In this document: positions 24,695-34,521 of the stretch, one piece after another
How the letters are laid out: the number at the start of each line of letters is the position of its first letter
How positions within the stretch are numbered: the stretch's first letter is position 1
NCBI RefSeq assembly: GCF_017349075.1
Contig: NZ_JAFMOF010000003.1
Coordinates: 434,001 to 498,000 of the forward strand
DNA length: 64,000 bases
Reading direction: 5' to 3'
Source: Streptomyces triculaminicus
Lineage (GTDB): Bacteria > Actinomycetota > Actinomycetes > Streptomycetales > Streptomycetaceae
Translations under genes and position numbers: made by a program
Notes under the pieces: generated by a model
What the model saw: the letters and a program-made list of their open reading frames with translations, nothing else
Database searches by the model: none
Told to the model about the DNA's origin: nothing

Positions 24695-25657
24695 ATGCAG
24701 CCACGGAACATGTCCATGAGTGGAGTGGTCGACCTCGCCGCGGTGAAGGCGGCCGGGGAAGCGAAGCAGAAGGCGGAGCAGGCGCGGGCCGAGGCCGCGC
24801 GCCAGGGCGTGGCGCCCGGCGCCGGCGTCCGGCTCGTCCTCGACGTCGATGAGGCGGGCTTCGAGCTGGAGGTCCTGCAGCGCTCCGCCGAGGTGCCCGT
24901 CGTCGTCGACTTCTGGGCCGACTGGTGCGAGCCGTGCAAGCAGCTCAGCCCGTTGCTGGAGCGGCTGGCGCAGGAGTACGCCGGGCGGTTCGTGCTCGCC
25001 AAGGTCGACGTCGAGGCCAACCAGCTGCTGTTCCAGCAGTTCGGTGTCCAGTCCATCCCGGCCGTCTTCGCCGTGGTGGCCGGGCAGGCCCTGCCGCTGT
25101 TCCAGGGGGCCGCCCCGGAGGAGCAGATCCGGCAGGTGCTGGACCAGCTGATCGCGGTGGCGGAGCAGCGCTTCGGCATCGTGGGCGTGGCCGTGGAGCC
25201 GGGCCAGGACGCCGAGGCCGTGCCGTCCGCGCCGGTGAGCCCGTACGACAGCGTCCTGGGTGCCGCGCACGAGGCGCTGGACGCCGGTGACCTGGGCGGC
25301 GCCGTGCGCGCCTACCAGAACGTCCTGTCCGACGACCCGGGCAACGCCGAGGCCAGGCTGGGCCTGGCGCAGGCCGAGCTGCTGCAGCGCGTCCAGGGCC
25401 TGGACCCCCAGCAGGTGCGCAAGGCGGCCGCGGACGCCCCGGGCGATGTGGCGGCGCAGATCACGGCGGCCGACCTCGACCTGGTCGGCGGCCACGTCGC
25501 GGACGCCTTCGGGCGGCTGATCGACACGGTCAGGCGTTCGGCGGGCGAGGACCGGGAGGCCGCGCGGGTGCGGCTGCTCGAGCTGTTCGAGGTGATCGGT
25601 CCGGAGGACCCGCGGGTGACGGCGGCGCGTACGGCGCTGTCGCGCGCGCTGTTCTGA
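24695..25657 (+). CDS. Thioredoxin-TPR protein (YbbN/CnoX-like)
   Basis: This 320-residue protein starts at ATG 24695, with GGGAGGA nine bases upstream. The N-terminal helix is rich in Ala/Lys/Glu. A thioredoxin domain follows with FWADWCEPCKQLSP, so the active site is WCEPC rather than WCGPC, and the conserved cis-proline is in VQSIPAVFA. The C-terminal 120 residues form TPR-like helices (HEALDAGDLGGAVRAYQNVL). Related proteins act as redox-regulated chaperone holdases. From memory the gene is conserved here in Streptomyces. A strong terminator follows. Confidence 0.9.
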   Translation: MQPRNMSMSGVVDLAAVKAAGEAKQKAEQARAEAARQGVAPGAGVRLVLDVDEAGFELEVLQRSAEVPVVVDFWADWCEPCKQLSPLLERLAQEYAGRFVLAKVDVEANQLLFQQFGVQSIPAVFAVVAGQALPLFQGAAPEEQIRQVLDQLIAVAEQRFGIVGVAVEPGQDAEAVPSAPVSPYDSVLGAAHEALDAGDLGGAVRAYQNVLSDDPGNAEARLGLAQAELLQRVQGLDPQQVRKAAADAPGDVAAQITAADLDLVGGHVADAFGRLIDTVRRSAGEDREAARVRLLELFEVIGPEDPRVTAARTALSRALF

Positions 25658-25700
25658 GGGCCTCGCGTCCCCTGTGTCCCAAGCGGCACAGCCACCGCGC

Positions 25701-25719
25701 TTTACCAAAACTTGGTAAA
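25701..25719. promoter_or_regulatory. Inverted repeat TTTACCAA-AAC-TTGGTAAA
   Basis: Perfect 8-bp arms surround a three-base centre. It lies in AT-richer DNA upstream of the terminator. It may be an operator or part of a transcript end; the sequence does not decide. Confidence 0.45.
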
Positions 25720-25730
25720 CGCGCACTCTG

Positions 25731-25743
25731 TTACTGCCAGTAA
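25731..25743. promoter_or_regulatory. Inverted repeat TTACTG-C-CAGTAA
   Basis: Perfect 6-bp arms surround one central base. It shares TTACT/AGTAA half-sites with the palindromes at 22046 and 25861 and abuts the terminator stem. Confidence 0.4.
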
Positions 25744-25780
25744 GAGGAGCCCGGGCATTCGCCCGGGTTCCTCTGTTTTT
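25743..25780 (+). terminator. Rho-independent terminator after the thioredoxin-TPR gene
   Basis: A 14-bp stem (AGAGGAGCCCGGGC against GCCCGGGTTCCTCT, one G-T pair) with loop ATTC is followed by TGTTTTT. This is the most classical terminator in the window. Confidence 0.9.
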
Positions 25781-25860
25781 CTCCGCCTGTGCGCGGGCAC
25801 GCTGCGGCATCTTCCCCCGATGGTCCGATGCGGACCGGTCGCCCGGTGGTTATCGCCCCG

Positions 25861-25874
25861 TTACTCGCGAGTAA
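25861..25874. promoter_or_regulatory. 14-bp palindrome TTACTCGCGAGTAA
   Basis: A perfect 14-bp palindrome with TTACT/AGTAA half-sites lies about 350 bases upstream of the DUF6230 gene. It has the form of a TetR-type operator. The regulator is unknown. Confidence 0.5.
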
Positions 25875-26231
25875 TCAACCTCTTGTGCCCCGGGCGCGAA
25901 TGGACCACGATCGGCGCAGCCCGGTCCACACCCGCGATCCGTCCCACCGGTCGGCACGCGGTGTGTGGGTCCCCACCGGGTGGACCGGTGCCCCGGCGCC
26001 GGTTCTGGGACAGGGGGGTCCCCGCCGCCAACGGCAGGGCCTGTTCCCGCGGTTGCGCGAAGGCGTGGCCAGTGGTTGTCGCTCGGGGGTGAACGCCGAT
26101 GTGCAGCGGGCGCGATGCGCGCCGTCACGTGCGACGGCGCTCTCCTTCCCGAGGACGTAGCGCTTCTCCCATCCCGGCGCGGGCCGAAGACGCCCGCGGC
26201 CGGAGATGTACGTCCGAGAAGGAGGAAAGTG

Positions 26232-26861
26232 GTGAAGTCCCAGACTCGTGGGGGCACCAGATGGCGTCGGTTCGCCGTCGTGATGGTGCCGAGCGTCGCG
26301 GCGACGGCCGCGATCGGCGTCGCGCTCGCCCAGGGCGCGCTGGCGGCGTCGTTCAGCGTCTCCGGCCAGCAGTTCCAGGTGACGGCCAAGAGCCTCAACG
26401 GCAAGGGGTTCGTCCAGTACGGCGCGCTCGACCAGACCAAGAAGGGCAACAAGCCCGTCGCGGTGGTCGGCATCAACTCGGCGGAGATCGTCAAGCTCTG
26501 CCAGGCGGTGACCATCCCGACGCCCATCGGCGACGTGTCGATGAAGCTGACGGCCGGCGACGGTGACAAGAAGGTCGAGGCGACCAAGCTCTTCATCGAC
26601 GCCGACGACCTCTCCGCCAACGCCAAGTTCACCAACGTCGACATCGGCGTCTCGGTGAGCGACACCACCAAGGGCCCGGGGCCGGCGGCCCCGGACAAGG
26701 ACGGGCGCGGCGCCTACGTGCCGGGCTCGTTCGCCCAGCAGGCCGACGAGGTGGAGTTCACCGACGTCAACCAGCGCGCCTGGGCGACCTCGGCGGGCTC
26801 GTTCACGCTCCCGGGCCTGCACATGAGTGTCAGCACGGGCGCCGGCAAGTGCCCCGGGTGA
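26232..26861 (+). CDS. DUF6230 family protein, membrane-anchored or secreted
   Basis: This 209-residue protein begins VKSQTRGGTRWRRF followed by one hydrophobic segment (VMVPSVAATAAIGVALAQG) and LAASFSVSGQQFQVTAKSL, so it is a signal or anchor peptide with an extracytoplasmic beta-rich domain. Two cysteines (IVKLCQAV and AGKCPG) may form a disulfide. GGAGG lies six bases before GTG 26232; GTG 26229 is an alternative. It matches the DUF6230 pattern. Function is unknown. It heads an operon with a DUF6114 membrane protein and a secreted repeat protein. Confidence 0.8.
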   Translation: MKSQTRGGTRWRRFAVVMVPSVAATAAIGVALAQGALAASFSVSGQQFQVTAKSLNGKGFVQYGALDQTKKGNKPVAVVGINSAEIVKLCQAVTIPTPIGDVSMKLTAGDGDKKVEATKLFIDADDLSANAKFTNVDIGVSVSDTTKGPGPAAPDKDGRGAYVPGSFAQQADEVEFTDVNQRAWATSAGSFTLPGLHMSVSTGAGKCPG

Positions 26862-26974
26862 CGCACTGAGCGGTCGGGTACGGGGCGGTGCTTCCGCGTC
26901 CCCGTGCCCGTACCGTCCCCGCGTCCCTTCGCGCCACGTACCACCGATTCGTCAGTCCCGAGGAGCTGTACACC

Positions 26975-27424
26975 ATGAGCGCCGAAACGCGACCACGGCT
27001 GATCGACACTCTCGGCCGCACCCGCCGTTCATTCTGGGACTGGCGGGGCCGCCGCCCCTTCTGGGGCGGGCTGTTGTGCATACTGGCCGGCGTACCGATC
27101 ATGTACATCCCGTACCAGACGATGACTCTGGGCGATCTGCACATCCGCATGGCCACGACGGCGGGCGCCGGCTCGCTGATCATCGGCGTGCTGCTGATCG
27201 TGCTCGGACTGACCATGTGGTACCAGCCGCAGTCGAGGGTCTTCGCGGGCGTCGCCGCGATCCTGCTCGCGCTGGTCTCCCTGGTCGTCTCCAACTTCGG
27301 CGCCTTCCTGGTCGGCTTCCTGCTCGCCCTCCTCGGGGGCGCGCTCGGCGTCTCCTGGGCGCCCGGCAGGCCGCCGGCGATGGCCAGCGTCGAGGACTCC
27401 GGCGGGGGCCACCGTGCCGACTGA
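26975..27424 (+). CDS. DUF6114 integral membrane protein
   Basis: This 149-residue protein starts at ATG 26975 with AGGAG nine bases upstream. After RRPFWGGLLCILAGVPIMYI there are about four membrane helices (AGAGSLIIGVLLIVLGLTMW, VFAGVAAILLALVSLVV, FGAFLVGFLLALLGGALG). The order DUF6230 then DUF6114 recurs in Streptomyces, from memory. Its stop lies within the start of the next gene, an 11-base overlap. Function is unknown. Confidence 0.83.
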   Translation: MSAETRPRLIDTLGRTRRSFWDWRGRRPFWGGLLCILAGVPIMYIPYQTMTLGDLHIRMATTAGAGSLIIGVLLIVLGLTMWYQPQSRVFAGVAAILLALVSLVVSNFGAFLVGFLLALLGGALGVSWAPGRPPAMASVEDSGGGHRAD

Positions 27425-28730
27425 CCACGAACACGACGGCCGCCCCGACGGCCCCACCAGATCCGGCCCGCGGCACGCCGCGCCCCGCAAGCCACTGCTC
27501 TCCCGGCTGCACATGCCGGCCGGGAAGGCGGTCGCCCTCGCGGCGATGCCCAGCGCGGTGCTGATGGGCATGGGCCTCACGCCGACGCTGGCGCAGGCCC
27601 GGCCCGTACCGCCGGTGAACCCCTTCGGGGACGCGGGGTGCGTGACCGCGCCGGACGCCGCCCCGGAGGAATCGCCCGGGCCGACGGACGAGCCGACCCC
27701 GTCCGGATCCGCGTCGCCGTCCCCGTCCTCGTCGGCGTCCGCGTCGGCCAAGGCGGACGGCAAGGCGGACGGTAAGACGGACGGCAAGACGGACGGCAAG
27801 ACGGACGGCAAGGACAGCGGCGCGACGAGCCGGGGTCGCGAGCCTTCCGGCGCGTCGTCCGCGAAGCCGCCGACGGCTTCGCCGTCCCCGTCGTCGTCCC
27901 CCTCGCCGTCCGCGTCGCCGTCCAAGAAGACGAATCCGCTGGATCCGCTGGGGCTCGGCGAGAAGCTCGGCGACATCCTCACGGGCCGCAAGGGCGACGC
28001 GAAGCCGGACGGTACGGGCGCGTCGCCCGCCCCCTCCGCCTCGCCCTCGGCGTCGCCGTCCCCCTCGGGCCGGCAGCCCGGGGCGCCCAAGGTGCCCGCG
28101 GCGCCCAAGGCGTCCACGTCCAAGGACGCGACCGAGGCCGGGGCAGCACCCGAGGCCAAGGGCACCCCCAAGACCCCGTCCGCGTCGGACTCGGCGTCGC
28201 CGTCCCCGTCCCCGTCCGCGTCGGGGGACACCGACAAGACCCCGAAGCCCTGCCCCCACCCCAACGTCATCGACGAGAACGAGAAGCGCGCCTTCCCCAA
28301 CCAGCCCTGGTACCTGGAGGCGAGCAGGCTCACCCTGACCGGGCTGACCTACGAGGGCGTCAAGAAGATCACGACGGTGAACGGGCAGCAGAAGTCCGTC
28401 CTGAAGTTCACCGCGGACTCGCTGGCGATCAGGGACCTGCACCAGGTCGTCAACAGCCAGGGCAAGCAGTACCACGTCGCCGGCATGGGCACGGAGTCCA
28501 CGGTCGGCGGCGGCCGCATCACCATGTACACCGAGGAGCTGAAGGGCAAGCTGCTGGGGCTGATCCCGGCGACGCAGTCGCCGACGAGCCCGCCCCCGCT
28601 GATCCCGGGCGTGAAGCTGCCGATCCCGATCTTCTTCACCGACGTGAAGATCCGCCAGTCGGGCCAGTACGGCGGGACGCTCCACATCCCGAACCTCCAC
28701 CAGTACCTGACGGAGGGCACGTACCCCTGA
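27414..28730 (+). CDS. Secreted Ser/Pro/Lys-rich protein with KTDG repeats
   Basis: This 438-residue protein starts at GTG 27414 inside the upstream gene. A basic N-terminus precedes the hydrophobic AVALAAMPSAVLMGMGL and an ALAQA-like cleavage region (TLAQARPVPP). About 200 residues of Ser/Pro/Ala/Lys low complexity follow, including five KTDG-type repeats. The globular C-terminal 150 residues (WYLEASRLTLTGLTYEGVKK to the end) are conserved-looking, with FTDVKIRQSGQYGGTLHIP. It probably acts outside the membrane with its two operon partners. I do not recognise the C-terminal domain. The stop abuts the convergent 28731 gene. Confidence 0.75.
   Translation: MPTDHEHDGRPDGPTRSGPRHAAPRKPLLSRLHMPAGKAVALAAMPSAVLMGMGLTPTLAQARPVPPVNPFGDAGCVTAPDAAPEESPGPTDEPTPSGSASPSPSSSASASAKADGKADGKTDGKTDGKTDGKDSGATSRGREPSGASSAKPPTASPSPSSSPSPSASPSKKTNPLDPLGLGEKLGDILTGRKGDAKPDGTGASPAPSASPSASPSPSGRQPGAPKVPAAPKASTSKDATEAGAAPEAKGTPKTPSASDSASPSPSPSASGDTDKTPKPCPHPNVIDENEKRAFPNQPWYLEASRLTLTGLTYEGVKKITTVNGQQKSVLKFTADSLAIRDLHQVVNSQGKQYHVAGMGTESTVGGGRITMYTEELKGKLLGLIPATQSPTSPPPLIPGVKLPIPIFFTDVKIRQSGQYGGTLHIPNLHQYLTEGTYP
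27750..27809 (+). repeat. Five 12-bp repeats encoding K(A/T)DG
   Basis: The unit AAG-RCG-GAC-GGY repeats five times in frame and is followed by a partial KDSG unit. It gives the protein a hydrophilic spacer and could vary in copy number by slippage. Confidence 0.85.
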
Positions 28731-29177
28731 TCAGGGGGCGGCCGGCAGGAGTCCCGCCAGCTGCCGGCCGTCCGCCCGGCAGGGCGACGGGAAGGTCAGC
28801 CTGAGGCCTTCGGCCTGGCCGGCCAGGGCCAGTTCGATGATCAGCGTGAGGCCGAGCATGCCCTTCCGCGCCGGGCCCGCCGCCACGTACGGGCGCGACA
28901 GCTCCATCAGGAGCTTGCCCGGCTTCCCGGTCGTGGTCGAGGCGTCGAAGAACAGCAGGCGCCGGTCCGTGAGGACGAGGTACATCTGCCGCGGCCGGAC
29001 CGTCGCCATGATGGTGCCGGCGCTGAGCACGCCGACGAGCGCGGCCGTCGCGACCTGCCGGCGCACCGAGACGGTGCCGACGTTGGCGCAGGTGATGAGG
29101 TCGACCCGTTCACCGGCGGCCAGCATCGGGGTCGCTGCTTCGAAGGTCTGTCTGCGGCGGCGGTCCATGAGGGACAC
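28731..29177 (-). CDS. Small PH-domain-like hypothetical protein
   Basis: This 148-residue protein starts at GTG 29177 with AAGGAG six bases upstream. Its middle has VATAALVGVLSAGTIMA, a moderately hydrophobic helix, then RQMYLVLTDRRLLFFDAST, a pattern seen in bacterial PH-like domains. The end is GLRLTFPSPCRADGRQL. Function is unknown, and membrane association is possible. It is convergent with the secreted repeat protein, with no space between the two stops. Confidence 0.65.
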   Translation of the reverse strand: MSLMDRRRRQTFEAATPMLAAGERVDLITCANVGTVSVRRQVATAALVGVLSAGTIMATVRPRQMYLVLTDRRLLFFDASTTTGKPGKLLMELSRPYVAAGPARKGMLGLTLIIELALAGQAEGLRLTFPSPCRADGRQLAGLLPAAP

Positions 29178-29368
29178 GGGTGCTCCTTGCGGGTGGTGCC
29201 TGATTCAGGGAGCGAACGGTATGGCATGCCGTCCCCGGGCCCGCGCGCGGGGCGGCCGACGCGATCGCTCCGCCCCGGGGACGTCCCGGAAAGCCGGAGA
29301 CGTCCCGGAAAAGGCGACGGCCGCCACCCCCGCGGGGGTGGCGGCCGTCGTGCTGCGCGAACGCGGAC

Positions 29369-30793
29369 CTAGCGGTTCTCGCCCAGGTGGTGGACCCGCA
29401 CCATGTTGGTGGTGCCGGGGATGCCGGGCGGGGAGCCGGCGGTGATGATCATGGTGTCGCCGTCGTTGTAGCGCTTGAGCTTCAGCAGCTCGGCGTCGAC
29501 GAGGTCGACCATCGCGTCGGTGTTCTCCACGTGCGGGACGACGAAGGTCTCGACGCCCCAGCTCAGGGTGAGCTGGTTGCGGGTGGAGGCGTCCGTGGTG
29601 AAGGCCAGGATCGGCTGGGCCGCGCGGTAGCGGGCCAGGCGGCGGGCGGTGTCACCGGACTTGGTGAAGGCGACCAGCGACTTGGCGCCCAGGAAGTCCG
29701 CGATCTCGCACGCGGCGCGGGCGACGGAACCGCCCTGGGTGCGCGGCTTCTTGCCCGGCACCAGCGGCTGGAGGCCCTTGGAGAGCAGCTCCTCCTCGGC
29801 CGCCTCGACGATGCGGGACATCGTCTTGACGGTCTCGATCGGGTAGGCGCCCACCGACGACTCGGCGGAGAGCATGACCGCGTCCGCGCCGTCCAGGATC
29901 GCGTTGGCGACGTCGGACGCCTCGGCGCGCGTGGGGCGCGAGTTGGTGATCATCGACTCCATCATCTGGGTGGCGACGATCACCGGCTTGGCGTTGCGGC
30001 GGCACAGCTCGACGAGGCGCTTCTGCACCATCGGGACGCGCTCGAGGGGATACTCCACGGCCAGGTCGCCACGGGCCACCATGACACCGTCGAAGGCCAT
30101 GACGACCTCTGCCATGTTGTCGACGGCCTGCGGCTTCTCGACCTTGGCGATGACCGGCACGCGGCGGCCGACCTCGTCCATGACGCGGTGCACGTCGCGG
30201 ACGTCGGCGGCGTCGCGGACGAAGGACAGCGCGACCATGTCGCAGCCCATGGCGAGCGCGAACTTCAGGTCGTCGATGTCCTTCTCGGACAGCGCCGGGA
30301 CGTTCACCGCCGCGCCGGGCAGGTTGATGCCCTTGTGGTCGGAGATGACGCCGCCCTCGATGACGATCGTCTTGACCCGGGGGCCGTCGACCTCGGTGAC
30401 GCGCAGCTCGACGTTGCCGTCGTTGATCAGGACCTGGTCGCCCTTGACGACGTCGCCCGGCAGGCCCTTGTAGGTCGTGCCGCAGATCGTCCTGTCGCCC
30501 GGGACGTCCTCGATGGTGATCGTGAACTCGTCGCCGCGCACCAGCTCGACGGGACCGTCCGCGAAGGTCTCCAGTCGGATCTTCGGGCCCTGCAGGTCGG
30601 CGAGCACGCCGACCGCGCGCCCGGTCTCCTCCACGGCCTTACGGAGGCGGTTGTACCGCTCCTCGTGCTCCGCGTGGGTCCCGTGGCTCATGTTGAAACG
30701 GGCCACGTTCATACCGGCCTCGATCAGCGTCTTCAGCTGGTCGTAGGAGTCGACGGCGGGGCCCAGGGTGCAGACGATTTTGGAACGGCGCAT
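29369..30793 (-). CDS. pyk: Pyruvate kinase
   Basis: This 474-residue enzyme starts MRRSKIVCTLGPAVDSYDQ. It shows NVARFNMSHGTHAEH, LADLQGPKIRLETF, the active-site region VMVARGDLAVEYPLERVP and the C-terminal allosteric domain ending MVRVHHLGENR. It makes ATP and pyruvate from phosphoenolpyruvate and ADP. From memory S. coelicolor has two pyruvate kinases, and the one beside ackA-pta-pfkA is pyk2. ackA is upstream on the same strand with 72 bases between them. The ATG lies seven bases after a TAGGAT box, so a short or absent leader is possible. Confidence 0.95.
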   Translation of the reverse strand: MRRSKIVCTLGPAVDSYDQLKTLIEAGMNVARFNMSHGTHAEHEERYNRLRKAVEETGRAVGVLADLQGPKIRLETFADGPVELVRGDEFTITIEDVPGDRTICGTTYKGLPGDVVKGDQVLINDGNVELRVTEVDGPRVKTIVIEGGVISDHKGINLPGAAVNVPALSEKDIDDLKFALAMGCDMVALSFVRDAADVRDVHRVMDEVGRRVPVIAKVEKPQAVDNMAEVVMAFDGVMVARGDLAVEYPLERVPMVQKRLVELCRRNAKPVIVATQMMESMITNSRPTRAEASDVANAILDGADAVMLSAESSVGAYPIETVKTMSRIVEAAEEELLSKGLQPLVPGKKPRTQGGSVARAACEIADFLGAKSLVAFTKSGDTARRLARYRAAQPILAFTTDASTRNQLTLSWGVETFVVPHVENTDAMVDLVDAELLKLKRYNDGDTMIITAGSPPGIPGTTNMVRVHHLGENR

Positions 30794-30865
30794 GAGGCGG
30801 ATCCTATCGGTTTGTTTCGGAGCGGAATATTCGAGCTGTGGGAATGACCAAGGAACGGTCGGCGA

Positions 30866-32077
<1,212 letters not shown>

Positions 32078-32203
32078 CGGGGCTTTCCGGTTGAGGGGGC
32101 GGGTGGGGTGCTGCTACGGCTGTGGGGTGCCGGGGCCGTACGGGCCGGCGGGCGCGGGGCCCGCCGGGTGCCCGTACGGCCGTACGGACGCGGGGGTCCG
32201 GCT

Positions 32204-34300
32204 TCAGGGTTCCGTGCGCTCGCCGCGCTGCTCGCCCTGGGCCTGGATGGCGGTGATGGCCACCGTGTTCACGATGTCCTGGACCAGCGCGCCGCGCGAG
32301 AGGTCGTTGACCGGCTTGCGCAGGCCCTGCAGGACCGGGCCGACCGCGACCGCGCCGGCCGAGCGCTGCACGGCCTTGTAGGTGTTGTTGCCCGTGTTGA
32401 GGTCGGGGAAGACCAGCACCGTGGCCTTGCCCGCGACCTCGGAGCCGGGGAGCTTGGTCTTCGCCACGGCGGCGTCCACGGCGGCGTCGTACTGGATCGG
32501 GCCCTCGACCAGCAGGTCCGGCCGGCGCTCGCGCACCAGCTCGGTGGCCTTGCGGACCTTGTCGACGTCCGCGCCGGAGCCGGAGGTGCCGGTGGAGTAC
32601 GACAGCATCGCGATCCGCGGCTCCACGCCGAACTGGGTGGCGGTCTCGGCGGACTGGATGGCGATGTCCGCGAGCTGCTCGGCGTTCGGGTCGGGGTTGA
32701 CCGCGCAGTCGCCGTAGACCAGGACCCGGTCGGCCAGGCACATGAAGAAGACCGAGGAGACGATCTGGGCGCCCGGCGCGGTCTTGATGATCTCGAAGGC
32801 GGGGCGGATGGTGGCGGCGGTGGAGTGCACCGCGCCGGAGACCATGCCGTCGGCCAGGCCCTCCTGGACCATCAGCGTGCCGAAGTAGGACACGTCGGCG
32901 ACGACGTCGTGCGCCAGCTCCACGGTCATGCCCTTGTGGGCGCGCGCCCTGGCGTAGATCTCGGCGAAGCGCTCGCGCAGCGGCGAGGACTGCGGGTCGA
33001 TGAGCTGCGCCTCGGCCAGGTCGATGCTCAGGTCGGCGGCGCGCTTGCGGATCACGTCCTCCTCGCCCAGCAGGATGAGGTCGCAGACGTCGCGGCGCAG
33101 CAGCACGTCGGCGGCGCGCAGCACGCGCTCCTCGGTGCCCTCGGGCAGCACCACGCGGCGGCGGGCGGAGCGGGAGCGCTCGATGAGCTCGTGCTCGAAC
33201 ATCATCGGCGTCACCCGGCCGGAGCGGGCCACGGCGATGCGGCCGGTGAGCTCGGAGGTGTTGACGTGGCGCTCGAAGAGGCCCAGGGCGGTCTCGGCCT
33301 TGCGCGGCGAGGACGCCTCGAGCTTGCCCTCGACCGCGAACAGCTCGGCCGCGGTGGGGAAGGAGCCGCCGGGCACCGAGACGACGGGGGTGCCGGGGGC
33401 GAGCCGGCCGGCCAGCGCCAGGATGTCCGGGCCCGGGCGCTCGTCCAGGGTCAGCAGCACACCGGCGATGGGCGGGGCGCCCGCGCTGTGCGCGGCGAGC
33501 GCGCCGACGATCAGGTCCACGCGGTCGCCGGGGGTGACCACCAGGCAGCCCTCGGTGAGAGCGGGGAGGAAGACGGGCAGCATGGCGCCGCCGAAGACGA
33601 AGTCCTTGGCGTCGCGCGAGAGGCCGGCGTCGTCGCCGAGCAGCACCTCGGCGCCCAGCTTCTGCACGATCTGGCGCACGGTCGGCGCGGAGAGCGAGCC
33701 GTCCTCCGGCAGCGCGTAGCAGGGCACCGGCAGGGTCGCCGAGAGCCGCTCGGCGATCGCCTCGCGGTCGGCGGGCGAGACGCGGTTGACGACCAGGGAG
33801 ACGACGTCGCAGCCGAGCGTCTCGTAGGCGCGGTAGGCGTTGCGGGCCTCGGCGTCCACGGACTCGGCCGACTGCTCCTGGCCGCCGACGACCGTGATCA
33901 CGGAGGCGGCGAACTCGTTCGCCAGCCGGGCGTTGAGGGCCAGCTCGTCGGGCAGGGCGGTGCCCGCGAAGTCGGTGCCCAGGACGAGTACGTACTCGTG
34001 CTCGCGGGCCACGGCGTGGAAGCGCTCCACCAGGAGCGAGACCAGCTCGTCGGTGCCGCGCTCGGCCTGCAGGGCGGCGGCCTCGTTGTAGGTCAGGCCG
34101 ACGACGCTCTCCGCGGACTGCGCCAGCCGGTAGCGGGAGCGCAGCAGGTCGACGAGACGGTCGGGCCCGTCGCCGTGGAAGAGGGGGCGGAAGACGCCCA
34201 CCTTCTCCACGTGGCGGGTGAGGAGCTCCATGACTCCCAGCTCGATGACCTGGCGCCCGTCGCCCCGGTCGGTCCCGGTCACGTACACGCTGCGCGTCAC
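32204..34300 (-). CDS. pta: Phosphate acetyltransferase (long form with DRTGG domain)
   Basis: This 698-residue three-domain enzyme starts at GTG 34300. The N-terminal P-loop-like domain begins SVYVTGTDRGDGRQ. The middle DRTGG-type domain has DLILLGEEDV-like strands nearby, and the C-terminal catalytic domain starts around RRRVVLPEGTEERVLRAAD. SYSTGTSGSGADVDKV and VFPDLNTGNNTYK are catalytic-domain signatures. It makes acetyl phosphate from acetyl-CoA. The long form is typical of Actinobacteria and enterobacteria. It is divergent from pfkA. Confidence 0.95.
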   Translation of the reverse strand: MTRSVYVTGTDRGDGRQVIELGVMELLTRHVEKVGVFRPLFHGDGPDRLVDLLRSRYRLAQSAESVVGLTYNEAAALQAERGTDELVSLLVERFHAVAREHEYVLVLGTDFAGTALPDELALNARLANEFAASVITVVGGQEQSAESVDAEARNAYRAYETLGCDVVSLVVNRVSPADREAIAERLSATLPVPCYALPEDGSLSAPTVRQIVQKLGAEVLLGDDAGLSRDAKDFVFGGAMLPVFLPALTEGCLVVTPGDRVDLIVGALAAHSAGAPPIAGVLLTLDERPGPDILALAGRLAPGTPVVSVPGGSFPTAAELFAVEGKLEASSPRKAETALGLFERHVNTSELTGRIAVARSGRVTPMMFEHELIERSRSARRRVVLPEGTEERVLRAADVLLRRDVCDLILLGEEDVIRKRAADLSIDLAEAQLIDPQSSPLRERFAEIYARARAHKGMTVELAHDVVADVSYFGTLMVQEGLADGMVSGAVHSTAATIRPAFEIIKTAPGAQIVSSVFFMCLADRVLVYGDCAVNPDPNAEQLADIAIQSAETATQFGVEPRIAMLSYSTGTSGSGADVDKVRKATELVRERRPDLLVEGPIQYDAAVDAAVAKTKLPGSEVAGKATVLVFPDLNTGNNTYKAVQRSAGAVAVGPVLQGLRKPVNDLSRGALVQDIVNTVAITAIQAQGEQRGERTEP

Positions 34301-34391
34301 GCGTGCTCTCCTTGATGCCCTAGTGCTTCGCCGAGTGTTCTTCGGACTGTCGTTCGGAAGAAATTAGACCCGTTAAGGTGGCCTTGACCTC

Positions 34392-34420
34392 TTGACAATA
34401 CCTGCGACCGTGGATAAGGC
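34392..34420 (+). promoter_or_regulatory. Candidate housekeeping promoter for pfkA
   Basis: TTGACA (34392-34397), a 17-base spacer and TAAGGC (34415-34420) lie about 100 bases before the pfkA ATG. The -35 is a consensus match and the -10 is weak. Confidence 0.45.
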
Positions 34421-34521
34421 GCGCGTCAAGGGGGTGATGGCGGAGTGCCGCACTACCGCCCGGCCCGTGACAGAATCGGTCCGGCTCACAGGTACCAGTA
34501 GCGAGCAGGAGACACAGCACG

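Larger units (their letters stand above)
25658..26231. other. Long intergenic region with several palindromes
   Basis: These 574 bases hold no credible gene. They contain the terminator of the thioredoxin gene and three perfect inverted repeats at 25701, 25731 and 25861, then about 350 bases before the DUF6230 start. It is the likely control region of the 26232-28730 operon. Confidence 0.6.
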
